DNA from: Gadus chalcogrammus
Taxonomy: Eukaryota > Chordata > Actinopteri > Gadiformes > Gadidae
NCBI RefSeq assembly: GCF_026213295.1
Contig: NC_079426.1
Location: forward strand, 24,733,678 to 24,797,677
Direction: 5' to 3'
Length of the DNA: 64,000 nucleotides
Below are positions 60,214 to 64,000 of this stretch, piece after piece. Every line of letters begins with the position of its first letter. Position 1 is the first letter of the stretch. The translations under genes were made by a program, and so were the position numbers. The notes below the pieces were generated by a model, which searched no databases, was not told the DNA's origin, and saw only the letters and a list, made by a program, of their open reading frames with translations.

Positions 60214-61089
60214 AAGCAGTTTCTCTGTTTTTGTTGAAAACCAGTTTATAGCAGGGCTTGATGTTTTTTTGCCTGCAGAGCCGATGTTACAAGTTGACAT
60301 GAAAGGGCTCTACTTCTGAGTGTGTGGTGACTGGTGCTGGTTTGTCCTGTGGGCATTGATTTCCCAATGATTCACAGCTGCATCCTCACCCAGCCCCAGT
60401 GTTCAATCAGCTTCAACCAGCCATCATCAACACATAACCCAAACCCCTTAAGAAGATAATGTAGACCATGTGACTCACACCGTAAAAAAGCTAAAGCTAA
60501 ATAAATACATAAGGATAAAACCTAAACATAAAAAAACGTCATGAAAAGATAAATCCTAGCCTCATAAGACACATAAGACCGGTTTTGTTTTGAGTTCTAT
60601 GTGTCTTTAGTCTTACTGAATTTAATCAAAGACATGGACACGCATTTCAACTCATTACTGTTGCTTTACTTGAATTGTCCACCTGCATGTGATACATTAA
60701 ACTTGTTCCCTAATCATATTCGCAATATAACGTTCCTCTTACGCAGTACCCGACATCCCCCCTTTAATTGGACTTAAACTCTATCTCTAAAATAAATCTT
60801 TTATCTTCTTTAAATCAGGATTCTCAGTTACAAACATCTATATGCATTCTGTAAATTCTGTAAATGCCTGTGTTGACAAGAAGAGTCAACCATTATACTC
60901 AGTGTGAGAGACCCAACTAATGACTAAGTTTTTCTGTCTCACAGGAGCCTTTCTCGTTGCCCTGAGAAAAGGTTGAGAAGGACTGTTATGTTCAGCAGGC
61001 ATAGCCAGACATCCGGAAGAGTTCATGGCTTGATGTTGTCCTGGGTATGACCCCGCACACATTCAGTCTGCTTTTCACCGTGCTGTCTT
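60214..61089. other. Intergenic stretch, possible retroelement remnant at its right end
   Basis: Mostly A/T-rich. Between about 60,940 and 61,089, next to the gag relic, minus-strand TGTGAGACAG could be an LTR-like start, but I see no matching second LTR and no protease or polymerase coding sequence. Confidence 0.3.
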
Positions 61090-61882
61090 TCACCACAAAT
61101 GCTTAGTCTGCTCGCTCTTTGTTGGTTTCCTAGTGGTTTTGCTCACTTTACAAAAGTGATCTTTGCCGTTACATTTATGGCATTTCTGACCCCTAGCTGG
61201 ACAATTCAGGTCAATGCCAAAGTGATCTGTATTTCCACATCTGTAACAGCTTGGCTGATCATACTTTCTTGCTTCTGGGATCTGTTCTCTCTGGAATTTT
61301 GCTTTGCCGTGCTTTTGACCTATAGGATTCACGCTTTCCGGCTTTGCACTTGCTGGCTCCTCCCGCAACGTTGTTACCTTCTGCTCCGCAATTTTCTCAG
61401 AGTGATGCAACTCTCTTTGTGGGAACGAGAGTGAGATCATTACCCTCCTCCAGAAGTTTACGGCGCACATAGCTTGATGAACACTGTGCACCTACTTAAT
61501 CACAAATTTGGTTATCCATATCTGCATCAAATGCACAGTCCCTGTCTGCTGGTCTGAGCCTTGTAGCAAACGGTTGCACTGTCTCTCCTTGTCTTTGCAA
61601 AAGTGCATGGAACGGAAAAAGAATATTATTTCTAGCTATCACTGCAGCATCATAATCGGCACGTCTCCCTGCATTATGCAAGGTAGAGAAAATATCTTGA
61701 ACATCTGGTCCTGCATGATGTAAAAGTAGTGCTTTCCTAAATTGTAAGGGTGCTGCTAGTGTGTCATCTACAACTAGGAGACCCTTTCCATCAGCAAAAA
61801 TTTCAAAAGACGTTAGCCATTGAGGCCATCTCATTCCTGGTGTAACCGGGTTTTTGAAGCAATCAAACATCAGCATACTCAC
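61090..61882 (-). pseudogene. Ty3/Gypsy retrotransposon gag, broken
   Basis: The upstream part (61,882 down to 61,496) has the capsid-like pattern of fish Gypsy elements: a W..WL..FEIFADGKG stretch, ALLLHHAGPDVQDIF and GETVQPFATRLR, ending DNQICD. An in-frame stop follows, after which the same frame still reads YVRRKLLEEGNDLTL. The frame then shifts to the downstream part (to 61,090), which carries two zinc-knuckle-like blocks: a C..C....H motif at CYRCGNTDH and a second at CHKCNGKDHFC. Gag packages retroelement RNA in cytoplasmic particles. Here the stop, the frame change and the absence of protease and polymerase show a dead relic. Sequence 5' of it is replaced by a minisatellite. The family is recognised from motifs, not from a search. 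Confidence 0.8.
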
Positions 61883-61889
61883 TTTGGAT

Positions 61890-62655
61890 CAGGGACAGTA
61901 TTCAGTAGGATCAGGGACTGCCAGTCTTCAGTCTCCAGTAGCATCAGGACAGCTAGTCTCCAGTATGACCAGGGACAGCCAGTCTTCAGTCAATAGGATC
62001 AGGACAGCCAGTCTTCAGTCTTCAGTAGGATCAGGGACAGCCAGTCTTCAGAAGGATCAGGTACAGCCAGTCTTCAGTCTACAGTAGGCTTAGGACAGCC
62101 TTTCTTCAGTACGATCAGGTAGAGCCATTCTTCAGTCTACAGTAGGATCAGGGACAGCCAGTCTTCAGTCTACAGTAGGATCACAGTAGTTTTCAGTACG
62201 ATGAGGGACAGTAGTCTTCAGTACGATCAGGGACAGCCAGTCTTCAGTAGGATCAGGACAGCCTGTATTCAGTCAGTAGGATCATGACAGCCAGTCTTCA
62301 GTCTCCAGTATGATCAGGACAGCCAGTCATTAGTAGTGTCAGGACAGCCAGTCTTCAGTCTTCAGTAGGATCAGGACAGCCAGTCTTCAGTCAGTAGGAT
62401 CAGGACAGCCAGTCTTTAGTCAGTAGGATCAGGACAGCCAGTTTTCAGTCAAGAGGATCAGGACAGCCATTCGTCAATAGTATCAGGACAGCCAGTTTTC
62501 AGTCAGGAGGATCAGGACAGCCAGTCTTCAGAAAGGATCAGGAAAGCCAGTCTTCAGTAGGGTCAGGAAAGCCAGTCTTCAGTCTTCAGTAGGATCAGAC
62601 AGACAGTCTTCAATCAGTAGGATCAGGACAGCCAGTCTTTAGTCAGTAGGATCAG
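61890..62655 (+). repeat. Minisatellite, roughly 25 copies of a 25-36-bp unit
   Basis: The unit AGGATCAGGACAGCCAGTC, TTCAGTCTTCAGT is repeated with variants (with or without the extra TCTTCAGT, GGGACAG/GGACAG, single-base changes). It begins directly beside the gag relic, where a Gypsy element would carry its 5' untranslated region. Confidence 0.95.
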
Positions 62656-63342
62656 GGCTTTGATGAGAGGAGGCCCATTCAGAAGTTGGAGTTAACTAGT
62701 CCATACTTCTGTTAATGTCAGACACTACCAGCTTTATGATAATGACTGTCTATGCCACAGACAAATAGAGTGGTATTGTTAACTATTTCAATGCATGTTT
62801 TACTGTTTCAATGAATATTGGTTTTACAGGGCTCATCTCTTAAACACATGTGGTAAGTCATGACGGTTTACGATCAAGTTAATAAACAAGGTGATGAATG
62901 GATTTTAATCAAAGACCTCACTTCATATAACTGTAATGTGTTATCTGTAACTACAATGTTTAATATGTAAACCTTTTGTACATAATGCTACACTGGAAAA
63001 AGCCTTCTGTTGAACCAAGTAAAAAAAACATGGGTAATGGTTCACATCTATATTACATAACTTGAGCCAATGACAAATATATAGCTTGCCTCAAACAATA
63101 TTTCCTATGTTCATAAAAACAAAATAATACAACTTGGCACCAAGTATAATTCTATTCTTTGAATGAAGTTAATACATTTAAATCGTATGTTAAATCCTAA
63201 ACAAAAAAATATTGATTCACTCCAACAATTGGTTCTCATTTAAGAAATATCTATCAGAAATAATTTGGTTTATCCAATCATAAAGATTACAATTTAATCA
63301 AACAATTGTTTCTCATTATTGTATACATCATCATTTTTTCCC
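62656..63342. other. A/T-rich intergenic stretch, no gene
   Basis: No tandem structure or coding frame. It includes the left end of the putative TIR element at 62,988. Confidence 0.4.
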
Positions 63343-63528
63343 GCTCGGCTCTCGCCGCTTCATGGCCTTGAGGCGCTTCTGTCTGGATTCGACATCACAT
63401 CGCGACATCAGTCAGGGTTGGGTGCTTTGCCAAAGACACCTCGATACACTGCTTGGTGAAGCCGGGGATTGAACCAACAACCTTCAGATTACCAGCCAAC
63501 CCGCTCTACCACCTGAGCTACTGCCGCC
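63343..63528 (-). mobile_element. tRNA-derived SINE
   Basis: Read on the minus strand from 63,528 it starts GGCGGCAGTAGCTCAGGTGG, carries an A box (TAGCTCAGGTGG) and a B box (GGTTCAATCC), and then passes into a tRNA-unrelated body (TGTCTTTGGCAAAGCACC.. AACCC). This layout of internal RNA polymerase III promoter plus body is that of fish tRNA-SINEs. No complete anticodon arm or CCA end, so it is not a tRNA gene. The 3' tail is not evident and the copy appears truncated. Confidence 0.75.
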
Positions 63529-63800
63529 AGTGAGTCATCGTCACTCTGGTCAAGGGTAGTGCTTTCACCTCAAAAAGTCGCCAAAAGTCACCAATAGCAG
63601 CTGAAAAAGAAGCTAGATTTGTCGCTTGTCGCTGTTTTGAAAAAAAAGTTGCCAAAGGGGTCTGAAAAGTAGCTAAATATAGCGACAAAATCGCTAAGTT
63701 GGCAACACTGCGGTTTGGTCCAGTAGTCGTAAGCGTCTTTGTATTTAATGCGCATGCGCAGGCTTGTACGTAACCTTGACATTTTACATTTGTCAAAATA
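63529..63800. repeat. Dispersed fish repeat with TTGGCAACACTG end
   Basis: Read on the minus strand it begins CAGTGTTGCCAACTTAGCGA and repeats short AGCGAC/AGCTA phrases through about 63,560. I recognise this as a common dispersed repeat end in fish genomes but cannot assign a class. Confidence 0.4.
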
Positions 63801-64000
63801 GATATTTCTTAATTGAACTCCTAACTAAAAATATCTATATTTCACAGTATTTTGAAATAAAAAAAAGTTATTTTAAAAATAAAACAAAAAATGTTTATTT
63901 GAATTGAATTACAAAATAATAATCAGATGAAGTGCGGCATAAAACCCTTTTTCCAGTGTAGTTGTACTTGTTGAATTACTGTATTTGAATTTAATGTGGC

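Larger units (their letters stand above)
62988..63961. mobile_element. Putative TIR element, 15-bp ends
   Basis: CTACACTGGAAAAAG (62,988-63,002) and its exact reverse complement (63,947-63,961) bound a 974-bp A/T-rich region that contains the SINE at 63,343. No convincing target duplication and no transposase. A 15-bp perfect inverted pair at this distance is suggestive, not conclusive. Confidence 0.35.

Noticed and set aside
63456..63528. Functional tRNA gene on the minus strand.
   Set aside because: A and B boxes are present, but the sequence continues into a SINE body and a clean cloverleaf with acceptor pairing is not evident.

Overview
This window is eukaryotic, most likely from a ray-finned (teleost) fish. 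That is an inference from the repeat content: decayed Harbinger and hAT transposases, miniature inverted-repeat elements, a LINE/SINE tail ending in (ATT)n, a tRNA-derived SINE, long (GT)n and (CT)n microsatellites and a Ty3/Gypsy gag relic. I found no intact host gene, rRNA gene or functional tRNA gene, and no bacterial-type operon.

Positions 1 to about 44,796 are one continuous, single-orientation macrosatellite that begins before the window. It holds 47 units (first partial) in three size classes: about 0.73-0.93 kb, 0.98-1.2 kb and 1.37-1.49 kb. Every unit has one core block that, read on the minus strand, matches the published vertebrate CTCF consensus. In 34 of 47 units it matches with no mismatch, always in the same orientation. 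A second, weaker CTCF-like block lies a few hundred bases away in the same orientation. Units are joined through (TAA)n tracts. These tracts carry 0 to 5 copies of a 47-nt cassette that begins TC, ends in a strong hairpin plus CTAA, and sits between A and T, the hallmarks of a Helitron terminus. I count 45 cassettes. Most units then start with CTAGAACTGC and a palindrome.

The array is stopped at 44,797 by an element of about 1.9 kb with 75-bp perfect inverted repeats and TTAA at both ends. On its far side lies a 120-bp LINE/SINE-tail fragment that looks identical to an inverted copy inside the array at 31.1 kb.

From 46.9 to 64 kb the DNA is ordinary repeat-rich intergenic sequence. It holds a (GT)n tract of about 107 bp; two Harbinger transposase fragments on opposite strands (48.8-49.1 kb and 53.3-53.6 kb); a hAT transposase relic with a TTF/ZMYM-like domain (51.9-52.3 kb); several TIR or foldback elements; a complete non-autonomous hAT element with an exact 8-bp target duplication (56,051-57,014); minisatellites at 57.4, 59.1 and 61.9 kb; a broken Ty3/Gypsy gag (61,090-61,882); and a tRNA-derived SINE (63.34-63.53 kb).

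The most interesting signal is the array itself: a macrosatellite with a regular, co-oriented ladder of CTCF-consensus sites, alternating with Helitron-like hairpin cassettes in (TAA)n linkers. Binding, insulation and rolling-circle origin are hypotheses that the sequence alone cannot prove.
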